DNA of 64,000 bases, taken from CAVPDE01 sp963707125 (GTDB lineage: Bacteria; Desulfobacterota; DSM-4660; Desulfatiglandales; HGW-15). The position numbers were made by a program, and so were the translations under genes. The notes beneath the pieces are model-generated. The model made no database searches and was not told the origin of the DNA. It saw only the letters and a list, made by a program, of their open reading frames with translations. The stretch spans positions 164,149-228,148 of the forward strand of contig CAVPOU010000017.1 in NCBI GenBank assembly GCA_963707125.1, in the 5' to 3' direction. Shown piece by piece: positions 51,291 to 60,049 of this stretch (position 1 is the first letter of the stretch; each line of letters opens with the position of its first letter).

Positions 51291-51545
51291 CTAGGGATCG
51301 AGCGCATCTAAATCAAGCATTGCTCGACGCTCCTGAATGGTCAGCTCCCCATGAAAGCGCCTGGGGTTGCCGCACATAAAGCACGAACAGATCTTAGCCG
51401 TCTTGGAGTACATGCCCACCCGACGTGCGGAGAGGGCGTGGCGCTCCGTGAAATAGTGGCGCAGCGTGCGGCGAACCCATGCCTTTCTGCGCTGAGCATG
51501 ATAGCGCCGTAGCGCGTGTTTCTGTCTTTCCGGCTTTCCTTTCAT
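51291..51545 (-). CDS. Small basic Cys-containing protein of unknown function
   Basis: 84 aa. A basic N-terminal half (RQKHALRRYHAQRRKAWVRR) precedes KICSCFMCGNPRRFHGELTI with a CSCxxC-type cluster that may bind zinc. I recall similar short proteins as lone hypotheticals in many phyla; no function is known to me. No obvious partner gene. Confidence 0.68.
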   Translation of the reverse strand: MKGKPERQKHALRRYHAQRRKAWVRRTLRHYFTERHALSARRVGMYSKTAKICSCFMCGNPRRFHGELTIQERRAMLDLDALDP

Positions 51546-51865
51546 GATTCAGTCTGCGTGAGATCCTGCTGCACTTCACCCGTTGAAAAATGCCTGCGCG
51601 CAGGGACAGGATTACCTTGAATTGCGGTGAGAGCCTCGCCTAACACCCAGTAGTCCTTTATGATCGAATGGGTTCGGAGACGCGGAGCCATCCAAGCTAT
51701 GTTTCTCTTATGCTAAGACTGCTTTGAGGTCTGCCGTTTGAAGTTTATGGCTTTTCCGGAATTGGAGGTTTCAACCCCTGCAAAGTATGGCTCTCTCAGT
51801 GGCCACTCCCTGGGCTATGATCCGTTGCCGAATCATTCGCACTTGCTCCCCTGTCTCCGCTATTC
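51546..51865. other. Gene-free gap
   Basis: No gene, hairpin or clear repeat recognised. GC content resembles coding DNA in places (GGTTCGGAGACGCGGAGCC), so a fully decayed gene is possible. Confidence 0.4.
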
Positions 51866-52399
51866 TCATTCATCTTGAAAATCGACGACTGCTTCAAACG
51901 ATGCTCGGCGAAGCTGCCGGTTCAACTCGCGAAAGGCGATCCGCGCATCTTCCAGATTCTTCACCGAATCCGCGTAGGTCACTTCATTTTCTTCGATAAT
52001 GTCGCGGCCCTCCTTGTAGATCACTTTCTGGTATGCCGATTTCACGACTTGGGCGTGCAGTTCGCCGATCCGTTCATTCAGGCCCTTCCGCATTTCCAGC
52101 GCTTCATTCAGGTTCATAGACTCGCCCGAGATATCCACACAGTGCTTGTAGTTGGTCTCCTGGATTGCTGCATTCAGTTTTCGACGCTTGAACTCCAGAT
52201 TTCTTAATTCCTTTCTGGCCTCGGCCAGATCGAAGTCAGGATTTGGGCGGCGTCTGCCTTCGTCTTCCCGCGCAAAGGAGAGCCTGTCTCGATTCTGTCT
52301 CGTCTCCGGCAGACAATCCTTCAACGTCTTGATCCTCGCGTCGTACTCCGACCTCAACTCTAATGCCTCATAAAGGTACAATTTCCTTTTCTCAGCCAT
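51866..52399 (-). CDS. DIP1984-family (septicolysin-like) protein
   Basis: 177 aa from MAEKRKLYLYEALELRSEYD; further in-frame Mets lie 6 and 11 codons upstream. Mostly helical, with two similar halves (LYEALELRSEYDARIKTL and LNEALEMRKGLNERIGELHA), ending LEDARIAFRELNRQLRRASF. Members of this family are usually about 150-160 aa and of unknown role. The centre has an unusual GRRRPNPDFDLAEA segment. Confidence 0.7.
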   Translation of the reverse strand: MAEKRKLYLYEALELRSEYDARIKTLKDCLPETRQNRDRLSFAREDEGRRRPNPDFDLAEARKELRNLEFKRRKLNAAIQETNYKHCVDISGESMNLNEALEMRKGLNERIGELHAQVVKSAYQKVIYKEGRDIIEENEVTYADSVKNLEDARIAFRELNRQLRRASFEAVVDFQDE

Positions 52400-52540
52400 G
52401 TGGGACCTGCCTTTCATCACAAAACCTTTCATGGTTTCTCTTTTAGGTTCTGTTGTTGGTATTTGTCTTTTCCTTTTTCTTTTTACTCCCCTTTCTCCGA
52501 CTGCCCTGTTTAAGGCAGCTGCACTGCGGAGCAATGCGAA

Positions 52541-52601
52541 GATGTGGGCTCAGCAAACCTGTGGAACAAGTTCGTTTGTTCCAAGGTCTGTTGAGCCCAC
52601 A
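52541..52601. ncRNA. Strong foldback closed by ATGTGGGCTCA
   Basis: ATGTGGGCTCAGCA pairs with TGTTGAGCCCACAT and an inner TGGAACAA/TTGTTCC stem continues the hairpin. Followed by CCTCTGCGCCTCTAGCG as in the other structured elements. It lies just downstream of the transposase gene. Confidence 0.5.
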
Positions 52602-52685
52602 TCGATAGGAGCAAGGCACATCTCGGCGTCCTCTGCGCCTCTAGCGCAGCGGGTGGTGAATATCCGCGGATGTCTCTGGAATCCG

Positions 52686-53591
52686 TTAAACTCTGTAGGC
52701 CTCTGAAAGCCTTTTGAGCGAATACACCCCTTCAAGCCCTATGATCCGCTTGGGTATCTTCTCCCTCTTTGCTCCATAATGAGCCTTGAAGGCAAGATAG
52801 ACACGGCTCACATACGCCTTCGAACCGATGATCCCGCTGTCTGAAAAATACCGCGTCCTGAGCAAAAAACGATCCACACTCCCCAGCTCAAAGTCCCGCC
52901 TGCGCTCCTTCTCGGCTCCCTCCAACTCTCCCTTTTCATACACAAAGCGCCGGAAAGTCCTGAGCCTCTCTTTCCCAGTCTTCACCCCAAACTCCCGAAG
53001 CCCGAAATCCAACGACAAAAACCGCCCCTTGTTCCTCGTCTGCACATGATACCCCAGCGAACACCACCTATAATCCTCAGGTCGCTTCACCAGCCCCGCC
53101 CTCACAGGGTTCAGCTCAATATAGGCCAGACAGTTGATCAGCGTCTCGCCGTTTTCCACAATCACGCTCTTGAAGCGCTCGGACCAGAAGTACCCCTTCT
53201 TTCTGTGCAGCTTGTTGTAATACCGTGAGAAATCTTGTTTGATCTCCTTGACGTATTCCGACAGGTCCGCCATCTTCTTGCCCAGTTCCCGCATCTGACG
53301 ATCGCCTAGGCTGGCCGCCTTTTCCTCCCCGTATCTCCGGTCGTACCTCTCTCTTATTTCCTCATCTGAATAGCCGCTCTCAGGGTGCATTCGCACAAGG
53401 AGGTGAAAATGGTTCCCCATAACGCAAAACCCAAGAATCTCGGCAAAATAAAACTCGCTCAGCCGTTTCATCAATCCCAGCAGATGGTCCTTCTCCACAT
53501 CCCCAAGCACAAATCCTTCCAGGGTTGTTCTGGAGATCACATGATAGACCGATGGTTCCCCCTTCACCTTCAACCTTGCAATCCTCGCCAT
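52686..53591 (-). CDS. REP-associated tyrosine transposase (RAYT, Y1_Tnp)
   Basis: 301 aa, complete. MARIARLKVKGEPSVYHVIS is the typical opening; MGNHFHLLVRM holds the HUH metal site (His61, His63); FSRYYNKLHRKKGYFWSERF includes the catalytic Tyr region; CLAYIELNPVRAGLVKRPED follows. Such enzymes cut single-stranded DNA at REP palindromes and are credited with spreading them. No typical terminal ends are seen. A 40-bp relic of a second RAYT lies at 61523-61557, next to the GGACGTCC repeat. Confidence 0.9.
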   Translation of the reverse strand: MARIARLKVKGEPSVYHVISRTTLEGFVLGDVEKDHLLGLMKRLSEFYFAEILGFCVMGNHFHLLVRMHPESGYSDEEIRERYDRRYGEEKAASLGDRQMRELGKKMADLSEYVKEIKQDFSRYYNKLHRKKGYFWSERFKSVIVENGETLINCLAYIELNPVRAGLVKRPEDYRWCSLGYHVQTRNKGRFLSLDFGLREFGVKTGKERLRTFRRFVYEKGELEGAEKERRRDFELGSVDRFLLRTRYFSDSGIIGSKAYVSRVYLAFKAHYGAKREKIPKRIIGLEGVYSLKRLSEAYRV

Positions 53592-53707
53592 CGCACACCC
53601 CTGATTGAGTTTTTCCTGATCTACACCTTCAGTTTCACGCTGTCAAGCATAATTTGCCTGTCCCCATTTTTTTGGTCGCAAAGGCGCGCTTTGGTCACAT
53701 TGTTTTC

Positions 53708-53737
53708 TTGACAGAAACGTAGCCATTTGCTTACAAT
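53708..53737 (+). promoter_or_regulatory. Consensus promoter giving a leaderless TA transcript
   Basis: TTGACA, 18 nt, TACAAT. The -10 box ends 7 nt before the ATG at 53745, so the mRNA should begin at the start codon. Confidence 0.65.
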
Positions 53738-53744
53738 AAACTAC

Positions 53745-54215
53745 ATGAAGCTGCTCATGGATGCCGACTGCCTCATAAAGCTCACAAAAGCGGGATTGAA
53801 AGAGATGGTGGCGGAAGCGAATGCCCTTTTCATTCCGGCTGCGGTCAAGAAAGAGGTTGTAGACACTGGAAAAAACAAAGGGTGTGCCGATGCCTTCATT
53901 GTTGAAGAGAACATTGCCGCTCAAAAGATCACTGTGGTCGAATCGACTACCCATTATCCTGAGGGGGATGAAGCATTGGTGGCTCTTTTCCAGGCAGACA
54001 AATACGATGCCGTTGCAACCGATGATGCCAAGCTGGTTCGGAAATTCAGGATGCGCAACATACCTCATGTACTGCCGGCACTATTGCTCTATCGACTCTG
54101 GAGGCAAAAGCTCATGACGAAGGACGGTGCCCTGGGCAGACTGGAGCAGTTGGCAGAATTCATTAGCGAAGAGGAATACAGCACTGTAAGACTCTTGCTG
54201 GAGAAACAGGCATGA
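53745..54215 (+). CDS. PIN-domain toxin
   Basis: 156 aa from MKLLMDADCLIKLTKAGLKE. VKKEVVDTGKNKGCADAFIV, HYPEGDEALVALFQADKYDA and VATDDAKLVRKFRMRNI give a full PIN acidic set. The toxin precedes its antitoxin, the reverse of most pairs here, with a 4-bp overlap (ATGA). Probably translated without a leader. Confidence 0.85.
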   Translation: MKLLMDADCLIKLTKAGLKEMVAEANALFIPAAVKKEVVDTGKNKGCADAFIVEENIAAQKITVVESTTHYPEGDEALVALFQADKYDAVATDDAKLVRKFRMRNIPHVLPALLLYRLWRQKLMTKDGALGRLEQLAEFISEEEYSTVRLLLEKQA

Positions 54216-54514
54216 AAGTACGCTCAATTCGCGTTCCGGACGATATCGACAAAGCCATAGAGTATGTGTCTCGAATGGAAAAAACGGAAAAAACCCAATC
54301 GCTTCGGAAACTGGCGAGATTGGGGTTCGAGTACTATGTGGCGACGAACTATCACGACGGGAAATTATCTCTCCGAGCGGCAGCCAAGTTGCTTCGATTA
54401 TCCCTCTCCGAAGCGATAGATCTCTTTGCGGAAATGGGAGTGAAGGGGAATATAGGCGCCCGCGATGTCCTGCAAAGCCTCGAATCCATCAGCAGCTCAT
54501 CGGTAGATCTGTGA
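54212..54514 (+). CDS. Ribbon-helix-helix/UPF0175-like antitoxin
   Basis: 100 aa. MKVRSIRVPDDIDKAIEYVS then EKTQSLRKLARLGFEYYVAT is the ribbon-helix-helix part; DGKLSLRAAAKLLRLSLSEA the UPF0175-like second domain. Second gene of the pair. Confidence 0.83.
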   Translation: MKVRSIRVPDDIDKAIEYVSRMEKTEKTQSLRKLARLGFEYYVATNYHDGKLSLRAAAKLLRLSLSEAIDLFAEMGVKGNIGARDVLQSLESISSSSVDL

Positions 54515-54528
54515 TCGAACGGCCGTCC

Positions 54529-54709
54529 GCCCTGTTCTCCCTTTGATCCTGCCCGACAAGGCTCATTAGACCCGATCTGCGGGATGTTCTTTAACTGCTT
54601 GAATTCTTCAGAAAACCTCAATTCTGTTCTTCGGCGCTATATGGGACTGTTGCTGCGTAGCAGAGGCAGCGGGTCAGAAAAGTTCTTTTTCTCTTCCCGC
54701 TTTTTCAAC
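54529..54709. repeat. 183-bp dispersed repeat, copy 2
   Basis: Same as 24857-25039. In this copy the right end reads CTTTTTCAACAGG, so the outer bases CCTGTT...AACAGG are inverted, as in the other CCYTGTT-ended elements. It begins 15 bp after the TA pair. Confidence 0.72.
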
Positions 54710-54710
54710 A

Positions 54711-54782
54711 GGCATCCTGTATATCCTGCTTGTCCGCCGTCCCTGTGGCGGGCTTGCCCGCCTCAGGCTGGTTAATCCTGTC
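54711..54782. repeat. 72-bp repeat, copy 1
   Basis: GGCATCCTGTATATCCTGC to GGTTAATCCTGTC, with internal CCGCC/GGCGG hairpins. By eye identical to 59736-59807. Confidence 0.7.
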
Positions 54783-55011
54783 GAAAAATCCTCTGTACTA
54801 CTAATGTTCGATTTCTTGAAATTTTCTTAAGCAAATTTCCTGTCTTGCTTTTCACCCATTTGAATTTTGGTCATTCGAATTTGTTTCGAATTTCGAATTT
54901 CGTGCTTCGGATTTGGTTGCGGCTACGCCGCGCTGTGGTCTCGGTGCCTGGTGGTGAGACTATCCAAACCCTTCGAAACCTACCAACCTGCACGATGTCA
55001 CTTGGTAATTG

Positions 55012-55434
55012 TCAATCGTCAAGAAGAAGCAACAGAATGGGAGCTAGGTTTGGAGGGGAGTTTGGAGGGGAAGTGCACGCCTCGTTAGAGTAAAGGCTCT
55101 CATATCCTTCGGTGTCATAGGCGGTGGTCACAAAACAATAGGTGCCGCTGGCAAGACCGTGCACCGTGAATTCCGGGCTTGCCGGGTTCAGAAGACTGCT
55201 CAGGGGGACGACGATCGGCGAGGCTCCATCCGGTGACCCTGAGTCGTTGTATGGGCCTCCTGGAATTTTCCCATAGTATATTTTGTAGCCTGCAAGGTCT
55301 GTTTCACTATTCGCATCCCAGGCAAGGGTTACGTCCATCGCCAAGACCTGCTGCTGGACGAAAACAATTGAGCAACATAGAATAAGGCAATAAAGGACGA
55401 ACCCACTAAATCGAAGCTTCTTGAGGTGGAACAT
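55012..55434 (-). CDS. Short secreted FN3-domain protein, probably truncated
   Basis: 140 aa. Signal peptide (FSGFVLYCLILCCSIVFVQQ), then one FN3 domain almost the same as the first domain of the protein at 25393 (AMDVTLAWDANSETDLAGYK, ASPEFTVHGL). It ends soon after in a Pro-rich tail (TSPPNSPPNLAPILLLLLDD). It is either a decayed copy of a large surface protein or a real single-domain protein. Confidence 0.6.
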   Translation of the reverse strand: MFHLKKLRFSGFVLYCLILCCSIVFVQQQVLAMDVTLAWDANSETDLAGYKIYYGKIPGGPYNDSGSPDGASPIVVPLSSLLNPASPEFTVHGLASGTYCFVTTAYDTEGYESLYSNEACTSPPNSPPNLAPILLLLLDD

Positions 55435-55766
55435 TTCTCTCTACTCGAGTCTTCTTTAATACGCTGATAGCCGCTATGACAGAGCCCCAGCTCGCCATCA
55501 AGAACTCTAAGATCAGCAAAACTTAGATCTAACTTTCTATACTTTATTTGATTTGGCATCAAGAAGCAACTAAGAAATGTCAAATTTGATGCTCTCGCAA
55601 AAAGTCCGCCGGCCCGATTCCGTTCGTGGTTCGATACCCCTTCGACCTACTCAGGGCGGTGAGCGAAGTCGAACCCCTCAAGCCCTCTCCATGATGGCAC
55701 AGGTCCCGCTTCCGGAGATTCGCCCATCGATGTCCCCCTGAAGAGCTTAATTTGACCCGAACAATC

Positions 55767-56103
55767 CCCAAATCACTGTCCGAGGTCTTCCCGAAGGGGA
55801 CTACTGTTTCCGCCGTTACTGCCTATAACAGCCTGAATCTCGAAAGCGATTACTCGAACGAAGCTGCGGGCCACACTCGGCAGTCTGGACACTTTGGTTG
55901 TGGATTTTGGTCTTTCAGGGCTTTATCACTACTCCGCCGGAGTATGGTCGGCGCTGAGCACATTCAGCCCTCAGAGCATGGTAAGTACACCTGGCGGCTT
56001 TTATGCGGACTTCCGGGAAGCCGGTCTTTGGAAATACAATGGGAGGTGGACGCGAATCAGCCTCGATAACTGTGAGGGCATGATAACGGTGGGCCTGAAT
56101 TAG
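55767..56103 (+). pseudogene. Fragment of FN3/propeller surface protein
   Basis: PKGTTVSAVTAYNSLNLESD followed by YSNEAAG is an FN3 end. One base later the frame changes to VVDFGLSGLYHYSAGVWSAL, FREAGLWKYNGRWTRISLDN, two beta-propeller-like repeats, ending at a TAG at 56101-56103. No start codon or signal peptide, so this is a relic. Confidence 0.6.
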
Positions 56104-56411
56104 TTGGCTCTGATTATCCTAAGGCCCGTTGGTGCTTTCGGGGCCTGAGGATTTGTATCCTTCTTTTCTTCTCTTTGCCGGCTTTCAGCCGGTGCGCCCA
56201 CCTTCATCGTCCCAGCCTGTGCGCTGGCCGCATCTGTTGGGACAGTGCGAGCCACCTGCCTAGAAAACCCATTGCCCTGAACTCCAGTCTCACCGCTCGC
56301 CCCGGTTGTCACAATTTGAGCATGAGCTTCATTCAGTGATTGCGCTGCATAAGCCGAGAAAATGAACAGGCCACAAAGGAAAGAAAGAAATAACAATGAG
56401 GTCTTTCTCAC
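56100..56411 (-). CDS. Small secreted protein ending in an FN3-like start
   Basis: 103 aa, GTG start after GGAAGAGGG. Signal peptide (RKTSLLFLSFLCGLFIFSAYA), an Ala/Gly/Gln-rich stretch, and a last segment APKAPTGLRIIRAN that looks like the first strand of an FN3 domain cut by a stop. Function unknown; could be complete or truncated. Confidence 0.55.
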   Translation of the reverse strand: MRKTSLLFLSFLCGLFIFSAYAAQSLNEAHAQIVTTGASGETGVQGNGFSRQVARTVPTDAASAQAGTMKVGAPAESRQREEKKDTNPQAPKAPTGLRIIRAN

Positions 56412-56468
56412 GAAGTCTTACCCTCTTCCATAAATTGACTCTTCAATCTCTGCTGAAGAGTGAACACA

Positions 56469-56494
56469 AGGCAGGGCCACGGTGAACCCTGCCT
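56469..56494 (-). terminator. Hairpin after the PEP-CTERM gene
   Basis: AGGCAGGG and CCCTGCCT, perfect 8-bp stem, 10-nt loop, 24 nt beyond the restored stop codon of the PEP-CTERM gene. No T-run, so only a possible terminator. Confidence 0.45.
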
Positions 56495-56517
56495 ATCGTT
56501 TCGTTCCGTTTTGCTCT

Positions 56518-57263
56518 CTAATTCGACTTCCGGGTCTTCGTAAGCCTTCTGCCAAAACCTGCCATACCTAGAAGTCCAGTCCCTAGGAGAAGCATGGTCG
56601 CGGGTTCCGGAACCGGTGCAACGGCGGTGTGACCTTGATCACCATGTCGTTGTAGTCCCTATCCCCCCCACCCAAGAGGTCTTCGACGCCGATCCAAAAT
56701 GTGTTCGAGGGCTGCAGGAAGACTGCAAAGTGCTGGAAATTATCGCCAGATCCCCCCGTCAGAAACACCCGTCCTGGCTCGTTCTTCATGTAGAAACCAT
56801 ACTGACTCGTTGGTGTGAAATCCTTCGCAGCCGATGCAGAGTCGCTGCCTGAGAAGACCTCGTGCAGGATGTACCCTCCCGAATCCCCCCCCCACTCATA
56901 CCACCCGAAAGAGTTGCCATTCTTGTATCCGGCGACTTCCAGCTTGAGAGCAGCATTGCTGTAGGCGCTGTCTTTCCCGAAGTAAAAGCTCGGGTCGAAC
57001 CCGCCCGCAGCATTGCCCCAGTATGGAATCGCGCCAGGGGTTTCTGCCGATGAAGCAAATGCGCCTGTCCCGCTCAGATAGTAGCCTATGTTCTTGTAGC
57101 TGCCGTCACTAGATTCACCATCCCAATATGGGAGGTTATTTTCGTTTAAGTTTCCGCTACTCCAGCTTTGCCAGCTCCCCGAACCTGAAATAAAGTCAGC
57201 GAAAACGGTCTGGTTCATTAGCAACAATCCGATCACCCATAACAATAAAAAGCCTTTTCTCAC
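56518..57263 (-). pseudogene. PEP-CTERM exported protein with one frameshift before the sorting signal
   Basis: GTG start at 57263 after GAGGAG; signal peptide (VRKGFLLLWVIGLLLMNQ), then a DUF4114-like beta domain ending FWIGVEDLLGGGDRDYNDMV, IKVTP. One base is missing near 56628; in the shifted frame the gene continues AVAPVPEPATMLLLGTGLLG, MAGFGRRLTKTRKSN and stops at 56518-56520. VPEPAT plus a hydrophobic helix and basic tail is the exosortase-recognised PEP-CTERM signal. Without correction the product ends HRFRNPRPCFS. Confidence 0.87.
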
Positions 57264-57332
57264 GTCGGCTCCTCCTCTGTCTCTTAATTTCGGGTTTCTC
57301 TGAACCCTCTGAGTCCAACTCTGATGCGTCAA

Positions 57333-57854
57333 GTTGAAGGAGCATTCTGCACACTGCGTGCCAGAAAGGAACCGTACCGATTCAAGAAGTAAAATAAATT
57401 TATTTAAATGATTCCGGTGAGTTGAAACGGTTTCAGGGATGGGTTTTGGGGTGGGACCACGACGAGATCACTCTAAGGTGGGAGTGGGTACATTTTCGCC
57501 CAATTCATTGGTATTCTCTTTCCACTTAATGGAAGAAATTTACACACTATCGCAGGCGAGCTATCGGCGATCAGCGTTGAGCGCTCGGAAGAAGAATGCA
57601 GAAAAAAGCTTTCAGCAATCAGCTTTCAGCTGTAAACCAGAAGTCAGTAGTCAGAATACAGAACAAAAAACCTGAAACCTCATCACGAAAGCACGCTCCC
57701 CCTCTTCTTTCGTGTTTTCGTGATTGCTTTTTCTTAGCCTCTTCAACTTTCTGCTATCAATCCGCACGTTCACCGATGATGTCCTGGTTCTTTGCTATCC
57801 ACGCGTAGAACATATTTTTTCTATGCCTGTTTCTCAAGCCCATGCGATGCACTG
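57333..57854. repeat. Gap with repeat pair member (57473-57542) and foldback (57682-57727)
   Basis: CTAAGGTGGGAGTGGG resembles 49056; CATCACGAAAGCACG pairs with CTTTCGTGTTTTCGTG. No gene. Confidence 0.55.
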
Positions 57855-59247
57855 TCAGGTTGCCTTTTGGAGCACATCCTCCTTAAAGAGGGTGATCCCT
57901 TCTTCCCTTGCCTTCCTGATCATGGCTTGAGTGAAACCGCTTTTGCTGAAGAGGCAAAAGTGCTCCTTCCTTTGCTTGCTCCCCCACTTCACCTTGGTTG
58001 TCTTCTCTTTCAGAGCTTCAAAGACATCGGTTCCTATGGGCTTCTCACTCCATTTCACCTCGCCGAAAAGGATGCAATCGAGCTCCCTGTTGAATGCCAC
58101 AATATCTATTTCTTCATTGCGCTCCCACCATTTTCCCACAGCGGTAAAAGGAAAAAAGTTCTTGCATATGACCCCAAAGAGCTTCCATGGCAACCCTCTC
58201 GTAAGCGGCGGCAAAATGATGGGAAAGCCGTTGCTGAATGCTGTCCAGTGCCTCTTCGGTCCTGTCCATCTCGAGCTCGCCCCTCTTCGGGAATACGAAG
58301 CTGAACCAGAAGTTAAAGAAAGGATCCGTTATTCGGTAAAGACCTTTTTTGCTCTTGAGAGGTTTTTCCTCCGTCACCGGAGTTTCTCTTTCTACGATTC
58401 TGAGGTCGGCCAAGAACGCCCAAGGTATTTGTTGGCGACCGGATGGTTCAAGCCGGTCGCATTGACTATCTCCGATAGCTTTCGCTTTCCCTGGGCAATG
58501 GCCTGGAGCAGGGCAAAGTAATAGCGCGGCTCCCGCAGCTCTTCCCTGAGAATGAACTCCACTTCGTCGTAGAGCATTGCTCCTTTCTTGAGCACATGGG
58601 TCTTGAGATTCTCTGTGAAGTCCTTCTTCGAATCGAGCTGCAACCAGTATGCAGGAATTCCACCGGCTAAGGAGAAATGGGCCAGCCGGTCGGCGAAGGG
58701 CTTCCCCTTCCGAAACAAACTCGCAGCCGAAAAGGTCATGGGGTCTACCCGCCATTGACCTGTTCTTCTTCCGTAGAGCGGGGAGCGGTAGCCCAGAACC
58801 TCGTTTTCCATCATGGCCATACTGGAGCCGAGAAGGATCAGGAACATCTTGCCCGTGGACCAGTACTCGTCCCACGCCTTCTGAAACAAGCCTGCGATGG
58901 CCGGATTGGACCAGATCAGATAGGGGAATTCATCGATAGTCAACACAAAGCGCTTATCCTTCGTGCGGACATACTGGAAGCTCTCTTCCCATCCCGCGAA
59001 ACCGCGCGTTTCAAGCAAGCGGTTCATTGAAAAAGCGACCTATGGCCTGGGAGAATCTGTGCAACTGCTCCTTTTCGCTGGTGCTTTCTGCGAGGAAATA
59101 GACATGGGGCTTTTCCGCGACGAATTGCTTCACCAGTTCCGTTTTGCCAACCCTTCGTTTCCCCCAGAGCACCACGAATTGCGCCTTCGGCTCCCGCCAC
59201 CTTTCTTCAAGAAAGGACAACTCTCTTTCCCGGTCGATGAATGCCAT
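57855..59247 (-). pseudogene. DUF234-type AAA ATPase broken by three frameshifts
   Basis: Start MAFIDRERELSFLEERW at 59247 and Walker A LWGKRRVGKTELVKQF are in one frame; FVLTIDEFPYLIW (Walker B), LLGSSMAMMENEVLGYRSPL and FSLAGGIPAYW in a second; YRITDPFFNFWFSFVFP in a third register; and DUF234 nuclease-like NRELDCILFGEVKWS in the last. Together they make one complete ~460-aa archaeal-type ATPase. Junctions lie near 59020, 58415 and 58190. A strong promoter survives at 59275-59303. Confidence 0.85.
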
Positions 59248-59274
59248 ATTGCCTCTCAATAAGTATACTCTAGC

Positions 59275-59303
59275 GTATTATACTTATAAGTATATAAAAT
59301 GGC
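59275..59303 (-). promoter_or_regulatory. Strong promoter of the broken ATPase
   Basis: Minus-strand TTGCCA, 17 nt, TATAAT (perfect -10 box). ACTTATAAGT in the spacer is a palindrome and may be an operator. Confidence 0.65.
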
Positions 59304-59359
59304 AAGCATCGCGAAACATCCAGTTTTGACCCCGGTTGAATAGCCCCGCTTACAGAGGG

Positions 59360-59392
59360 CCCCAGTGAAATAGCCCTTCGGGATTTCACGGG
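59360..59392. repeat. Short CCCCAGTGAAAT palindrome
   Basis: CCCCAGTGAAATAG and GGATTTCACGGG with a CCCTTCGGG apex. Confidence 0.6.
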
Positions 59393-59735
59393 TAAAAATT
59401 AGAAATCCATAGACCGCGAATGTGACAATCAGGGTGCCGATTGCCGAACAAAAAGCAGGAAGTTCTTTTCGAACCCCCTGCCTTCCAGTAACAGCGATCA
59501 GATGTCAGCCCCAAACGAAGATCGAGGATCCAGATTCTTTCCCTTTAGTTCGCTTTAGGCACTTTAGGCATTTTAGCCGAAGGCCCTGTCGCAGACCCAG
59601 AGCACGGTCGAAGAGAGCGCCGCCGAAGGGCGCACTTTAGGCACTTCAGAATTTGTGTGGGCTTGCCCGCCGTCCCTGTGGCGGGCTTGTCCTTTAGTCT
59701 TCGAGACCGATCCGCGTCTTGAGCGACCTTCCTTA

Positions 59736-59807
59736 GGCATCCTGTATATCCTGCTTGTCCGCCGTCCCTGTGGCGGGCTTGCCCGCCTCAGGCTGGTTAA
59801 TCCTGTC
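59736..59807. repeat. 72-bp repeat, copy 2
   Basis: By eye identical to 54711-54782, same orientation. Confidence 0.7.
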
Positions 59808-59838
59808 TAAATCTTTTTCTGCTCTTCTTCTCTGCCTG

Positions 59839-59936
59839 CCCTGTTGAATTTTTACCCCGCCTGCCCTATGAAATTCCCGCAGAAGCGGGACCATTTCATC
59901 GGGGTTGAATGCCCTTGTAGTTCCATTCAACTGGGG
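59839..59936. repeat. Composite palindrome, one inside another
   Basis: Outer CCCTGTTGAATTTTTA ... CATTCAACTGGGG; inner CCCTATGAAATTCCCGC ... CCATTTCATCGGGG (59864-59904) placed in its left arm. Confidence 0.7.
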
Positions 59937-60049
59937 GCATCTGTCTGTCGTCTGTTTTCCCCTTAATTTCTACTGTCTCTATGCTCCCTGCCCTTTGCTC
60001 TACGCTCTATGCTGCTTGCCGCTCACTGTTTACTGAAGACTGGTTTTTC

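Larger units (their letters stand above)
59304..60049. repeat. 0.75-kb repeat mosaic
   Basis: Contains the short palindrome at 59360-59392, an AAAAAGCAGGAAG...CCCCCTGCCTTCC segment (59449) shared with 61388, a CTTTAGGCACTTTAGGCA run, the 72-bp repeat (59736-59807) and a composite palindrome (59839-59936). No gene. Confidence 0.65.
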
